Origin: Gyrodactylus bullatarudis
Lineage: Eukaryota > Platyhelminthes > Monogenea > Gyrodactylidea > Gyrodactylidae
Direction: 5' to 3'
Length of the DNA stretch: 19,512 bases
Assembly: GCA_012064415.1 (NCBI GenBank)
Contig: SSNU01002998.1
Location: forward strand, 1 to 19,512
Both the position numbers and the translations under genes were made by a program. The notes beneath the pieces were generated by a model that searched no databases, was not told the DNA's origin, and saw only the letters and a program-made list of their open reading frames with translations. Of this stretch, positions 9,002 through 16,430 are shown one piece after another (position 1 is the stretch's first letter; each line of letters begins with the position of its first letter).

Positions 9002-9534
9002 ATCAACATCCTCGTTAATAATTAGAAAATGAACTTGGTTTCTACTATTGTTAGTCAGAAGTTTTCATTGATAAAATTTCTTCAAACGATTAAGACCAAT
9101 ATTTTCTAACTAGAAGGCTTGAATTGCTAGAGTTTTCATATAACTATTATATAACTTATGAAAAACTTGATGAATCTGGTCGAATTTAATCTAAAATAAT
9201 GACTCATCATTGATAAGGTTATAGGAATAAAAATGTAAATTTGAGCTTTGTGACAACAAGAGCAATATTTTAAATTTTCATTTGTAACAATATAATAATG
9301 ATAATCCTTTGTTTAATACTTGAATTTATTAATTTTAGCTTTGATCCTCCTCCAGCTGAAAATCAGAATAAAATCAATAGATACTCAGTCCTTGTAAAAC
9401 AAGGATAAAATGAATGTTATGATTACGGGGGAAAAAACAAATTTTTAGATATATCGATAGTTTTTTCAGGGTTTGTGCAGAATTTTTCATAGATTCCAAA
9501 AATCTATTTTTTTTTAATTTATCGAACAAAATTT
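9002..9534. other. AT-rich stretch between the family X and family Y remnants
   Basis: I see no coding sequence, RNA gene or clear inverted repeat. The two flanking remnants lie on opposite strands, so this is probably unrelated spacer or decayed element DNA. Confidence 0.5.
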
Positions 9535-10190
9535 AAAAATTTCCCTGGAATACCAATTGCTTATAGTCGTGAACTAAGAAAAGAATATGAAGCCATCTCG
9601 ATGATCTTAGAGAAGATCAACTACTTCCAATACAACTTTAAGATCATTTGTGATTTTCAAATAATTGGATTGCTTAATGGACTTCAACTCGGAAATACCA
9701 AACATCCTTGTTTCTTGTGTCTTTGGGATCCCAGATTTAGTTGCAAAAAATTCTCATTCTCAGACGTATTCGAAGGAAAAATTTAGAAAAAAAAGTACAG
9801 GCCCTCAAATTAGACACTTGCTTAGTGATGATTCTTTTTAAATCTCATTAGTTGACAATAAAATTGGGGCCTGGATAGCCTTCAAAGACATCTGTAATAA
9901 TTTTCTTGGGAATAACAGGCAAGATAACAGTCAAGAATTATGTGATAGGCTTATCGAAAATTTCAGACGTTTTGGGTTTTTGATGAGTATAAAGCTACAT
10001 TTTCTTAGGTATCATTATGATTTCTTCGAACGAGGATCTTTAGGGGCTTTATCAGACGAACAAGGAGAAAAAATGCATCAATTAATGACCAATATTGTAA
10101 CAAGGTACAAATGTTGAGAATTTACTTCCAGATTACTGTTGGACGTTGGAAAGAACTTGATTAGAGATGAAAATACAGATTATGAATGAA
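9535..10190 (+). pseudogene. Family Y transposon-like protein remnant (GLQLGxTKxxCFLCxWD)
   Basis: A plus-strand remnant of a second multicopy invertebrate protein family recognised from memory. It begins with FPGIPIAYSRELRKEYEAI, then ICDFQIIGLLNGLQLGNTK and HPCFLCLWDPRF. The C-x2-C plus W-D-x-R is the family hallmark, usually GLQLGYTKYCCFLCEWDSR. After stops at 9784-9840 the frame resumes with KIGAWIAFKDICNNFLGNNR, FGFLMSIKLHFLRYHYDFF and LSDEQGEKMHQ. It ends in PDYCWTLER, the usual 'DYCWxLKRD' terminus. The order equals the family's C-terminal half. Several stops show it is dead. I know of no established biochemical role. Confidence 0.68.
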
Positions 10191-10797
10191 TTAATTTATT
10201 GATATTTTTTTGAAGAATAAAATGCTTGATTCTGATTGTTTGATTTAATTTCTTGAAAGAATCCATTGACTTAAACTGTTCATATCTATTTAAATTTCAC
10301 AAGATATCGAAATAAAAATATGACCATTAGAAAAAACACAAAATTTTGCTTAGGGTAGAGTCTTAACTCTATATATGGAAAATATGAGCTCTGGAGAGCT
10401 TTTAAACCAGAAATATATGAAAATTTTCGTGAGATTTTACAGCTACTCCAAGTCTAACGTCTAAAAATTTATTTTACATAATTATCAAGTCAAATGAAAT
10501 TTGTGGTTACTATAATAATAATGATACATATCGTACATTTTTTCATTAAACATAATTAGCAAGAATTTTGTCTATTGTGTATAAGTGGAACTATTTGCCG
10601 AATTCGGACATTAATTAATGTCTTTTGAATAATTAATTTATGCTTTATGATTTAGAGATTACGTTTAAAAAGAAATAAATAAGTTATAGCTCTATAAAAA
10701 ATGTCACAAATCTAAATGAGATTTTATAATTATACATCATACAAAATAAAATTAATTAAATAATCGAGATAACTATAGATTCTATAGTATAGAACTA
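10191..10797. other. AT-rich, gene-free stretch with two palindromes
   Basis: No coding sequence seen. Two perfect palindromic strings stand out: GACATTAATTAATGTC at 10607-10622 and ACTATAGA-T-TCTATAGT at 10772-10788. The second lies just outside the next inverted-repeat element. Such short AT palindromes can arise by chance in DNA this AT-rich. Confidence 0.5.
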
Positions 10798-11215
10798 TTA
10801 GGCCCGTAAAAAGTCCAAATTTTCTAATTGCCTCCTTTTTTATAAACGAGATAACATGTCAATGAGAGTCGAAATTTTTATTTTATTAATCCATAACTGT
10901 ATCAAACCCTTATATCCATCATTAATACTGAAAAGAATCTTATTAGACACTCCCTACTTTTGGATCCATCCAATGACAATCATAAAACCCGTTTTCTAGT
11001 CTATTTTGGTTATCCAGTGGTATATATTAAAACCTACTCTTAAGTGTTTGGTATGTGTCAAGCGAACTTTCTTAATGCTGAAGTCTGGCAATCTCAAAAT
11101 GTATTTAATGCTATTCCTATGTACTTGTAATTTACCTAGAAAAAAATGTCGATTTCGTAGGATTAAAAAATGTCGAAATTTGAGAAAATAATATCAAAAT
11201 ATTGTACCGGCCTAA
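10798..11215. mobile_element. TA-flanked 418-bp inverted-repeat element (Tc1/mariner-like MITE candidate)
   Basis: The left end TTAGGCCCGTAAAA and the reverse complement of the right end, TTAGGCCGGTACAA, match at 12 of 14 positions. Both ends are flanked by TA (10796-10797 and 11216-11217), as expected for Tc1/mariner-type TA insertion. The interior holds a short Lys/Arg-rich plus-strand frame (11006-11191) with no transposase motif I can identify, so it is probably non-autonomous. Confidence 0.5.
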
Positions 11216-11572
11216 TAATTATACCTTTCTCTCACATTTTCGTTGACCAATATTGACTATATTCTAGACCTTTTTCTTTATTCAATTCACTCTGTTCTCT
11301 TAGGATGAAAATGTTACAAATTTCATAAGACCTCGTAGATAAGTATACACCATTAAGAAGAAATTTACTTCATCTTCTGAATAAAACCAAATATTTTATT
11401 CCAGATAATTTATTAGGTTGCGTTAAAAGAAATGAGAAATACAGAGGGAAAAAATCAATTAAAAATCAGTGTAAAATATTAAAGTCAGGTATCAAAATAT
11501 TCAGGAAGGAAATTGAAACTGATTCAATGGACTACAAAGCTTCTGAACGGCAGAAACAAAGATGAAATCCTG
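11216..11572. other. Spacer upstream of the PLE-B endonuclease
   Basis: A frame open from about 11402 to 11564 would encode a Lys-rich peptide (DNLLGCVKRNEKYRG... to ASERQKQR). I recognise no domain, and there is no ATG near its start. It could be decayed PLE-B linker or unrelated sequence. Confidence 0.35.
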
Positions 11573-12327
11573 AAACTCAAGAAAAACTGGAGTTATTTAC
11601 CAGTTCACATGTTCCTGTGAGTCAACTTATATTGGCCAAACTACCCGAAAGAGTCAAAGAACACTTAAATCCAAAACATATAAGCTCGGTACAAAGCCAT
11701 ATCAAGGACACAGGACGCCTAGCGGACGAATCAAACTTCAAAATTCTCTATAAGGTCAATCCACGTGAATCCTGCAAAGTAAGGGCGTCAAACCTCGACT
11801 TTATTACAAAGATGAAGCCTGACCTGTGTGTACAGAAGATAATGGGAATGAAATTGGGTTTCAAAGGAAGAGAAGTGCAAGAGAAAACAAATAGATAAAA
11901 TATGCAAGGTCCTTGAACCAATTGGGAAACCTACAAGTTCTACTCAAATTGAAACTAGAGATCAAAATGAAATTAATGAGAAGTTGACAAAAGTCGATAA
12001 TCAACAAATTCTAGTTCAATGCACTGCCTCAGCAACAATTATAAAAATGCAAAAATGTGAAACAAACGAGATGTCGACAGTAGTCGATAATCAACTTATA
12101 AGCCAACCTGTAATTAGTGACAAAAGAAGAGGAATAGGCCGCCCAACAACGAGAAGAAAACGAAAAAGACTAAGTGGTCAGTTCCTTTCATCAAAAGACA
12201 GAAACAAGATTGAGCACAGTAATGATTTCAATTTAGTTCCCATTTCCCCCCCTTACCTGAAGAAGTCCAAGTATCAAAATCAACCAATGGAAGGGCTGAG
12301 AATATTGCATTGTAATAATATTTAAAT
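11573..12327 (+). pseudogene. PLE-B GIY-YIG endonuclease with long basic C-terminal tail
   Basis: 5'-truncated Penelope fragment. KTGVIYQFTCSCESTYIGQTTRK (11580-11650) is a good GIY-YIG start with the C-x-C pair. A frameshift near 11650 leads to ERVKEHLNPKHIS (consensus ERxxEHL), then SNFKILYKV and DFITKMKPDLCVQK. Another shift near 11880 opens a tail of about 145 residues after the nuclease: QIDKICKVLEPIG, two VDNQ-containing segments, SQPVISDKRRGIGRPTTRRKRKRLSG, ending GLRILHCNNI at a TAA at 12325-12327. The GRP within a basic block resembles an AT-hook. The tail is shared with PLE-E at 19319-19512. A hammerhead ribozyme follows 15 nt after the stop. Confidence 0.85.
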
Positions 12328-12341
12328 GTTGACTGGGGCAG

Positions 12342-12379
12342 AGTCTGAAGAGACCCGGCGAAATATAATGTTTATCACT
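12342..12379 (+). ncRNA. Hammerhead ribozyme (type I layout) at PLE-B 3' terminus
   Basis: Parts in order: stem I strand AGT (12342-12344), core CTGAAGA (12345-12351), an 8-nt minimal stem II GACCCGGC (12352-12359; G-C, A.G and C-G pairs), core GAA (12360-12362), stem III ATATA/TTTAT with ATG loop and one T.T mismatch (12363-12375), cleavage nucleotide C12376, then ACT (12377-12379) pairing with AGT. All conserved core nucleotides are present. Self-cleavage is predicted after 12376. PLEs are known to encode hammerheads in their terminal repeats. Short stems I and II suggest weak or dimer-dependent activity. Sequence to about 12418 is still shared with the copy at 15247. Confidence 0.8.
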
Positions 12380-12399
12380 AAAATATACGCTTGTTTTCT

Positions 12400-12790
12400 C
12401 GAACCTTCCTCATGAGTTTAGAAAACAAAAATGATTTTATCAAAGTATCTATAGACAGCTCACTCTATAATTTTCGTTTAATATACAGACCCCATATGAG
12501 TAGTAAGTACTATATTTCTGATAATTGTCTCTTTTCTCATGTCTACTCATTAGTAAACAATAGTAAAAACCTAACAATTTTAGGAAACTTCAACTTTCTA
12601 TCCTTTAATAATTCCCCTGTTATTCCTAATATTTTTTGATGAACTTCTATGAAAGTTTAAACTCAACCAAATGGTCAATACGCCAACTCGTAATGACAAC
12701 ATTCTTGATCTAGTAATGAAATGAATTGAAAATTCTTTGAACAATACATATGTTCTGCCTCACAATTTTCATTTTCATATGGAAAAGTTG
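12400..12790 (+). pseudogene. LINE-B: fragment of an APE-type LINE endonuclease
   Basis: The frame reads FRLIYRPHMSSKYYISDN then NLTILGNFNFLSFNN, where ILGNFNF equals the APE-type GDFN motif with Asp changed to Asn. After a frameshift near 12640, VNTPTRNDNILDLVM appears, the usual 'PTRxxNxLDLvxt' motif. It stands directly after the Penelope terminus. No RT follows, so it is a short truncated piece, diverged from LINE-A, whose sequence is not alignable by eye. Confidence 0.7.
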
Positions 12791-13284
12791 ATAGAAATTA
12801 ATCTTCTCACAAAATATGTATAATAATTTAATATTTATAACTCTATGTTTTTATATAAGAATAATAATATAAATGCAACTTGTTAATATGTTTTTTTTTC
12901 TTTCTTTCGTTGATGAAGAGTTGGTACATATATGATAACTAGTATCAAAGCATTTGTAATTTACGGCCAGGCATTACACCTTTTGTAGATAAATAGTATT
13001 CTCTATTTTTTCGAGCTACCTCTCACGTTGTTCATCTCGGATCACAGCTTGTTATTTTTTATTTCAGTGAGGTGTTGGATAACCTTTGTTTTGAGCTGAG
13101 TGACCGAAGTTATCATTATAAAAAATAAGAATATGATGCCAATCATCACACAAATAAGGCCTACTTATCAGTGTGATGCGTGCCATATAAGTACAAATTT
13201 ACAATAAGTGTTGTCCAACTTTTATTGGTATTTTACAAGTTTTCATTTTTGATTGGTTCATCCCTGTTTCCAGGAATAACCCTT
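12791..13284. other. AT-rich spacer before PLE-C
   Basis: No coding motif seen. The stretch holds a run of nine T at 12891-12899 and a compound hairpin at 13144-13178, listed separately. Its right end merges with the PLE-C frame, and the exact boundary is unclear. Confidence 0.45.
13144..13178. repeat. Compound hairpin
   Basis: CATCACAC (13144-13151) pairs with GTGTGATG (13171-13178). Inside a 2x2 internal loop, ATAAG pairs with CTTAT around a GCCTA loop, giving 13 pairs in 35 nt. Possible element terminus or chance; no adjacent CTRR end or duplication supports a specific class. Confidence 0.4.
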
Positions 13285-13697
13285 GATGTTTTGCTTTCGC
13301 GAAAAGAATATGGCTCCTTAGTTCGATCAATCCACAGAAAAAGCACATCTCAGAAACGTGGTCTTATAACAGCTTTAGCTAAAAGAGAGAGACGAATAGT
13401 ATCAGAAGCAGCCTGGGAAGACGAATTGGAAAAACTGATCAGCATCTTTCTGGCAAATGAGTATCCGATTAAACTAATCAATGACAGAAAGCAAACCTAA
13501 GGAAGCAACAGAGGGAAATGTTGTCCTCAGCTTACCACTTGAAGGAGAACCAACCTCTCCAAAAGAAAATAACAAATGCGTTCAATGAGGCTTACCCAAA
13601 TGAAAATCTGAGAATAATGTACAAGACGAAGAAAATGCTAAAATACTCCTCAAAAAACCCAGTCGACGAATTAAAACAGACAAATGTTGTTTATAAC
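13285..13697 (+). pseudogene. PLE-C: Penelope RT thumb and linker fragment
   Basis: YGSLVRSIHRKSTSQKRGLI followed by TALAKRERRIV is the post-palm Penelope region (consensus 'SxHPxxHKRGLIxxLxxRAxRI'). WEDELEKLISIFLANEYPIKLI follows, then, after frameshifts near 13495 and 13560, KKITNAFNEAYPNENLRIMYK and QTNVVYN, the linker just before the nuclease. The fragment stops exactly where the Cys-rich GIY-YIG start should come, and other DNA follows. PLE-D repeats the ELEKL-to-linker part, so these are two related copies in the same orientation. Confidence 0.78.
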
Positions 13698-14094
13698 ACT
13701 GCGCGCAAAACCTTTTTGCCAGAAAATGATGAAATTTGGATATGTTACTCAGAATTTATGCTGATTACAAATATGCAAAAATATTCATTGGTATGTTGAC
13801 TACTTTTTGAGATATTCCTCCTCAAAGTTTTTTACTAAGTTTTGTTGTCAAGCAAATATAATTTGAACATAATTTCTATAAATTTCAATTTTTTAATAGA
13901 TCATTCTCTAGATCGTTAAACTTTCTATATTGAGAGAAATTTTCATGACCGTACGATAAGTTGTTTAAAAGTTATCGGACTTCGCTGTTTTTAGAGTCCA
14001 TTTTTCGGCTTTTGACACTTGAAAATTTCTGTAAGAGATTTTCATTACAGATCAAAATATCAGATATTATTTAGCTATCTTTTAGCTTTACATT
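13698..14094. other. Stretch between PLE-C and the family Y zinc-finger fragment
   Basis: The PLE-C frame stays open to 13799 with non-Penelope sequence (PENDEIWICYSEFML). The rest is AT-rich. I recognise nothing. It may be diverged 5' sequence of the family Y fragment downstream. Confidence 0.35.
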
Positions 14095-14322
14095 GATGTG
14101 CTTACCATACGTATTGAATCTTATCATTGTACTTTCGGACTACCTTTAATAGACAATAACAAAGATTTCGCACCGAATTCAGTTTGTGCGTGCCATAAAT
14201 CTTTGAAATATTACAAATATTGCTGGCGTACAAAAGTAATGACTTGGAGCTTACAAACAAACCAGGACGATGATTGTTATTTCTGCTTGGATCGAATTAA
14301 AATCCCAACGATAAACGATCAG
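14095..14322 (+). pseudogene. Family Y N-terminal Cys-rich fragment
   Basis: The frame reads ESYHCTFGLPLIDNNKDFAP, then NSVCACHKSLKYYKYCW and DDDCYFCLDRIKIP. I recall the same order, FGxxLxDQDKxWAPHxVCxxC ... HxxDCYFC, from the N-terminal zinc-binding part of the same uncharacterised invertebrate family whose C-terminal half lies at 9535-10190. Several Cys and the DCYFC motif are kept, while the first C-x2-C pair is distorted (CAC). The piece ends where the PLE-D sequence starts (WESELEKL). Assignment is by memory of the motif pattern. Confidence 0.5.
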
Positions 14323-14951
14323 CCAAATATATTGGGAAAGTGAACTGGAAAAACTTATATGTATCTTCCTAGAAAACGACTACCCTATTGAACTTTTCAA
14401 CGATATACTTTCAAAACTGTATACTCCAAGGAAAAAGCCAAATGAGACGACTGATGGCCATACTGTTCTCAACTTACTCTTCAAAGGAGATCTTGCAATC
14501 GCAACCTTCCAAAAGAAGATCACAACTGCCAATGAAGCTTATTCTCATGCTTTACTTAGGTTCGTCTACAAAATCAACAAGATGCTCAACAATTCATCAA
14601 AAGACACAATAGATGACTCAAAGCAGACTCATCTATTAAACAGATTCAAATGTCCTTGTGATGCAGTTTATATAGGTCACACCACTAGGAGTCTAGAGGA
14701 CAGAGTGAACGAGTACCTCCACAAAGGGTAGACCGCTGTTAGAGATCACCTTAGAACATGCAAAGCCAATGTTTCCCCTAAAAACTTTGAAATTATCTAC
14801 AAATCATATGGAAACAACGTTAGCATGTTAAAAGGTGTTGAAGCTTATTTAATTAATGAAGAAAAGCCAAGCGTTCAAAAGAACCATATTAAACCAATAA
14901 ATCTTCCAAAGCCAAACCTGCCTCCCAACACCCCTCGAGGAAACGAATGAG
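14323..14951 (+). pseudogene. PLE-D: Penelope linker and GIY-YIG endonuclease
   Basis: Starts at YWESELEKLICIFLENDYP (matching PLE-C WEDELEKLISIFLANEYP), then passes the linker into LLNRFKCPCDAVYIGHTTRS, a GIY-YIG nuclease start with the C-x-C pair and YIG intact. DRVNEYL follows (His of the usual EH replaced by Tyr). After an in-frame stop at 14729-14731 come AVRDHLRTCKANVSPKNFEI and VEAYLINEEKPSVQ. VEAYLI holds the Glu that belongs to the GIY-YIG catalytic set. The frame ends TPRGNE at a TGA at 14949-14951. It lacks the long basic tail of PLE-B, so it is a different Penelope subfamily. Confidence 0.85.
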
Positions 14952-15246
14952 ATCTGAAGTGGAAGTGAGGCAAAATACTGATTTTTACACTCTCTCACAA
15001 TGAGGTGTTAATTCTAATTTCGATGTCTATTCAAACGAACTTTCTACTATTAATATTAATTAACTATTCAATGTATTAATTGTAATCGTATCTGTAATTA
15101 ACTAAATATTCAAACTATTATAATGAACATAAACGTCAAGTCAACCCTGGTAACAGGGATGGACCAATCAAAAGTGTAATAACGTTGAACTAATGACTGT
15201 ATATTTTTATTACGGATTCAACACTCATAGGAGAACAAACGAATAA
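14952..15246 (-). other. Probable Penelope terminal-repeat (pLTR) sequence, minus strand
   Basis: No frame. Read on the minus strand it follows directly after the hammerhead at 15247-15288. Its first 30-40 nt resemble the sequence after the plus-strand hammerhead (CGTTTGTTCTCC...TATGAGT versus CGCTTGTTTTCTC...CATGAGT). It includes a small perfect hairpin, CCCTG-GTAA-CAGGG, at 15145-15158. The left part near 14952-15100 may instead be the 3' UTR of PLE-D. Confidence 0.5.
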
Positions 15247-15288
15247 TAAGTTATAAACGTTTTATTTCGCCAGGTCTCTTCAGACTTA
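15247..15288 (-). ncRNA. Hammerhead ribozyme (type I layout), minus-strand Penelope terminus
   Basis: Reading 5' to 3' on the minus strand: stem I TAAGT (15288-15284), core CTGAAGA (15283-15277), minimal stem II GACCTGGC (15276-15269), core GAA (15268-15266), stem III ATAAA/TTTAT around an ACG loop with five perfect pairs (15265-15253), cleavage nucleotide A15252, then ACTTA (15251-15247) completing a five-pair stem I. Every invariant core base is present. Predicted cleavage is between 15252 and 15251. It aligns base for base with the plus-strand hammerhead at 12342, and stem differences are largely compatible with pairing. Stem II, with only two Watson-Crick pairs and a 2-nt loop, is unusually short. 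Confidence 0.85.
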
Positions 15289-15347
15289 ATCCCGGGCTCT
15301 GATTATATACGATTACATTGCAAATTCTTCTACTCAGGGAGGGGGGA
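15289..15347 (-). pseudogene. Tail end of a minus-strand Penelope ORF
   Basis: Minus strand LSRRICNVI aligns with GLRILHCNNI, the last residues of PLE-B, and the DNA between stop region and hammerhead is also alignable. Only this terminal scrap remains. The rest of the element is replaced by the plus-strand PLE-E fragment, with a G-rich joint (15335-15349). Confidence 0.6.
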
Positions 15348-15464
15348 GGTGTTCTCAACAGCTATGCAAGGGAAAACGATTTATCGAGTGCAGAGACACA
15401 TTTTATATCAAAATTGAAACCGGATTCATGTGTACAGAAAGTAATCGCTTCCAACCTTGGTATC
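15348..15464 (+). pseudogene. PLE-E endonuclease C-terminal part, left of the gypsy-2 insertion
   Basis: One frame reads VLNSYARENDLSSAETHF then ISKLKPDSCVQKVIASNLGI, matching PLE-B (ILYKV...DFITKMKPDLCVQKIMGMKLGF). It is 5'-truncated: the GIY-YIG core is absent. It breaks at GTATC|TGTTG, where the gypsy-2 LTR starts, and resumes after 18998 in the same frame. Confidence 0.8.
15460..15464. repeat. Target-site duplication of gypsy-2, left copy (GTATC)
   Basis: GTATC directly precedes the 5' LTR and recurs directly after the 3' LTR at 18999-19003. Five bp is typical of Ty3/gypsy integration. Keeping one copy makes the PLE-E frame continuous. Confidence 0.9.
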
Positions 15465-15654
15465 TGTTGAGGAGGTTAAGTTCCCACACTTTTGGTTTCA
15501 TTCAAAAGACTATATTTTAAAGTATTATTTTTTGTTGTTTAAATATTTAAATATAAACCAATTCGACTTCAACTGCCTCGATATCATGTCTGCTAACAAG
15601 CCTTCCACTTCTAATAAAGGAGCCAAGACTAGGTCAGTACCGGCACTCATAACA
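15465..15654 (+). repeat. gypsy-2 5' LTR (190 bp)
   Basis: Starts TGTTGAGG and ends CATAACA, so it has TGTT...AACA termini. It matches 18809-18998 over all 190 positions except two substitutions, without indels. It contains TATA-like AT-rich sequence at 15508-15556. Unusually, it includes an ATG at 15586 whose frame passes through the LTR end into gag. Confidence 0.92.
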
Positions 15655-16430
15655 ACTGGCGAATTGGACTTGAGAACCCAATTAGCTGAGCAAGCTAAAG
15701 AGATTCAGTGGTTAAAAAATTGCTTATTATCAAATGATAGACAAATGTTACCCAACACCCAAAACCCACCTTGGCCAAAAGATACTTTGCTGCAAATCCG
15801 CAAATTTGAACAAGATGATATTTTTGCGTCTTTCAACGATTGGTTCAAGCGTTATAAAAGCTTCTTTGTAGGCGAATTTGCTCATTACTCAAACTTGATG
15901 AAAATCAGACTTCTCACCAGCTTACTCGGGCAGAAAAATTCATAATTCCTTATGCAATGAGTTAGCCAAACTGTACGACGGCGAGATATTCGAAGATGTA
16001 GTTACCCATTTGGCAAAAACGTACAAGGACAAGAAGTCCACTTTCAGATACCGATACGAGTATTGTCACCCAATGCAAAGAGACGATGAGTCCATGAGAG
16101 ATTTCTCGGAAAAAATAATCGTACTGTCCAACAAGACAAAGTACGAAGAATATACGATCGAGCTGGACCGGTTGACAAAGTTTATTGCAGGTGTTAACAC
16201 CAAGTCCTAAATCCGTACGAAGCGTTATTCCAATGGTGATATTAAATCGCTGGAAGAAGGTCTCAATGCTGCAGAGGCCCACTTAGAGGTCCTCGCTACC
16301 CAGTCCGTCATCTCCACCCAAAAGCCTCTATCAATAGCTGAGGTCATTTCCAACCAGGAGCCAGTAAGAAAATATATCCAAATGCTCATTTGTGAAAAGT
16401 TAATCTCTCTGTTGATAGACATCATCAACG
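15586..16430 (+). pseudogene. gypsy-2 Gag
   Basis: ATG at 15586 is inside the 5' LTR. The first 23 codons (MSANKPSTSNKGAKTRSVPA...) are LTR-encoded and the frame continues with a short coiled-coil-like stretch, AEQAKEIQWLKN. The Gag core follows with FASFNDWFKRYKSFF, a frameshift near 15940, then LAKTYKDKKSTFRYRYEYCH, DESMRDFSEKIIVLS and LDRLTKFIAGVNTKS. After a stop at 16208-16210 it goes on to SLEEGLNAAEAHLEVL. The Y-x-R-Y-E pattern and the DESMRDF segment match the generic retrotransposon Gag core. Zinc knuckles expected at about 16370-16430 are not intact. Confidence 0.82.
15657..15670 (+). other. Candidate primer-binding site of gypsy-2
   Basis: TGGCGAATTGGACT begins two nt after the LTR end, where a tRNA primer site with leading TGG (complement of CCA) is expected. 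TGGCGA suits a tRNA ending TCGCCA. It overlaps the gag coding frame. The tRNA was not identified. Confidence 0.45.

Noticed and set aside
11006..11191. 61-codon plus-strand frame rich in Lys, Arg and Cys, as a possible transposase fragment
   Set aside because: It lies inside the TA-flanked element, but I could find no DDE/DDD or helix-turn-helix motif in either orientation. Its composition follows from AT-rich codons.
12391..12639. Small intact host gene of 82 codons
   Set aside because: Its content (YRPHM..., ILGNFNF) is a LINE endonuclease fragment, and the PTR...LDLV motif follows after a frameshift.
13144..13178. Helitron 3' end
   Set aside because: Helitrons have a hairpin followed closely by CTRR and insert between A and T. 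The hairpin here is followed by CGTGCC and no CTRR.
13698..13799. Possible exon with a GT splice donor after the PLE-C frame (TTGGTATGT)
   Set aside because: A single GTATGT is expected by chance in this AT-rich DNA, the peptide is not recognised, and no matching acceptor or second exon was found.
15141..15160. tRNA-like or terminator hairpin CCCTG-GTAA-CAGGG
   Set aside because: It is an isolated 5-bp stem with no tRNA arms. In a eukaryotic setting a bacterial-type terminator is not meaningful.
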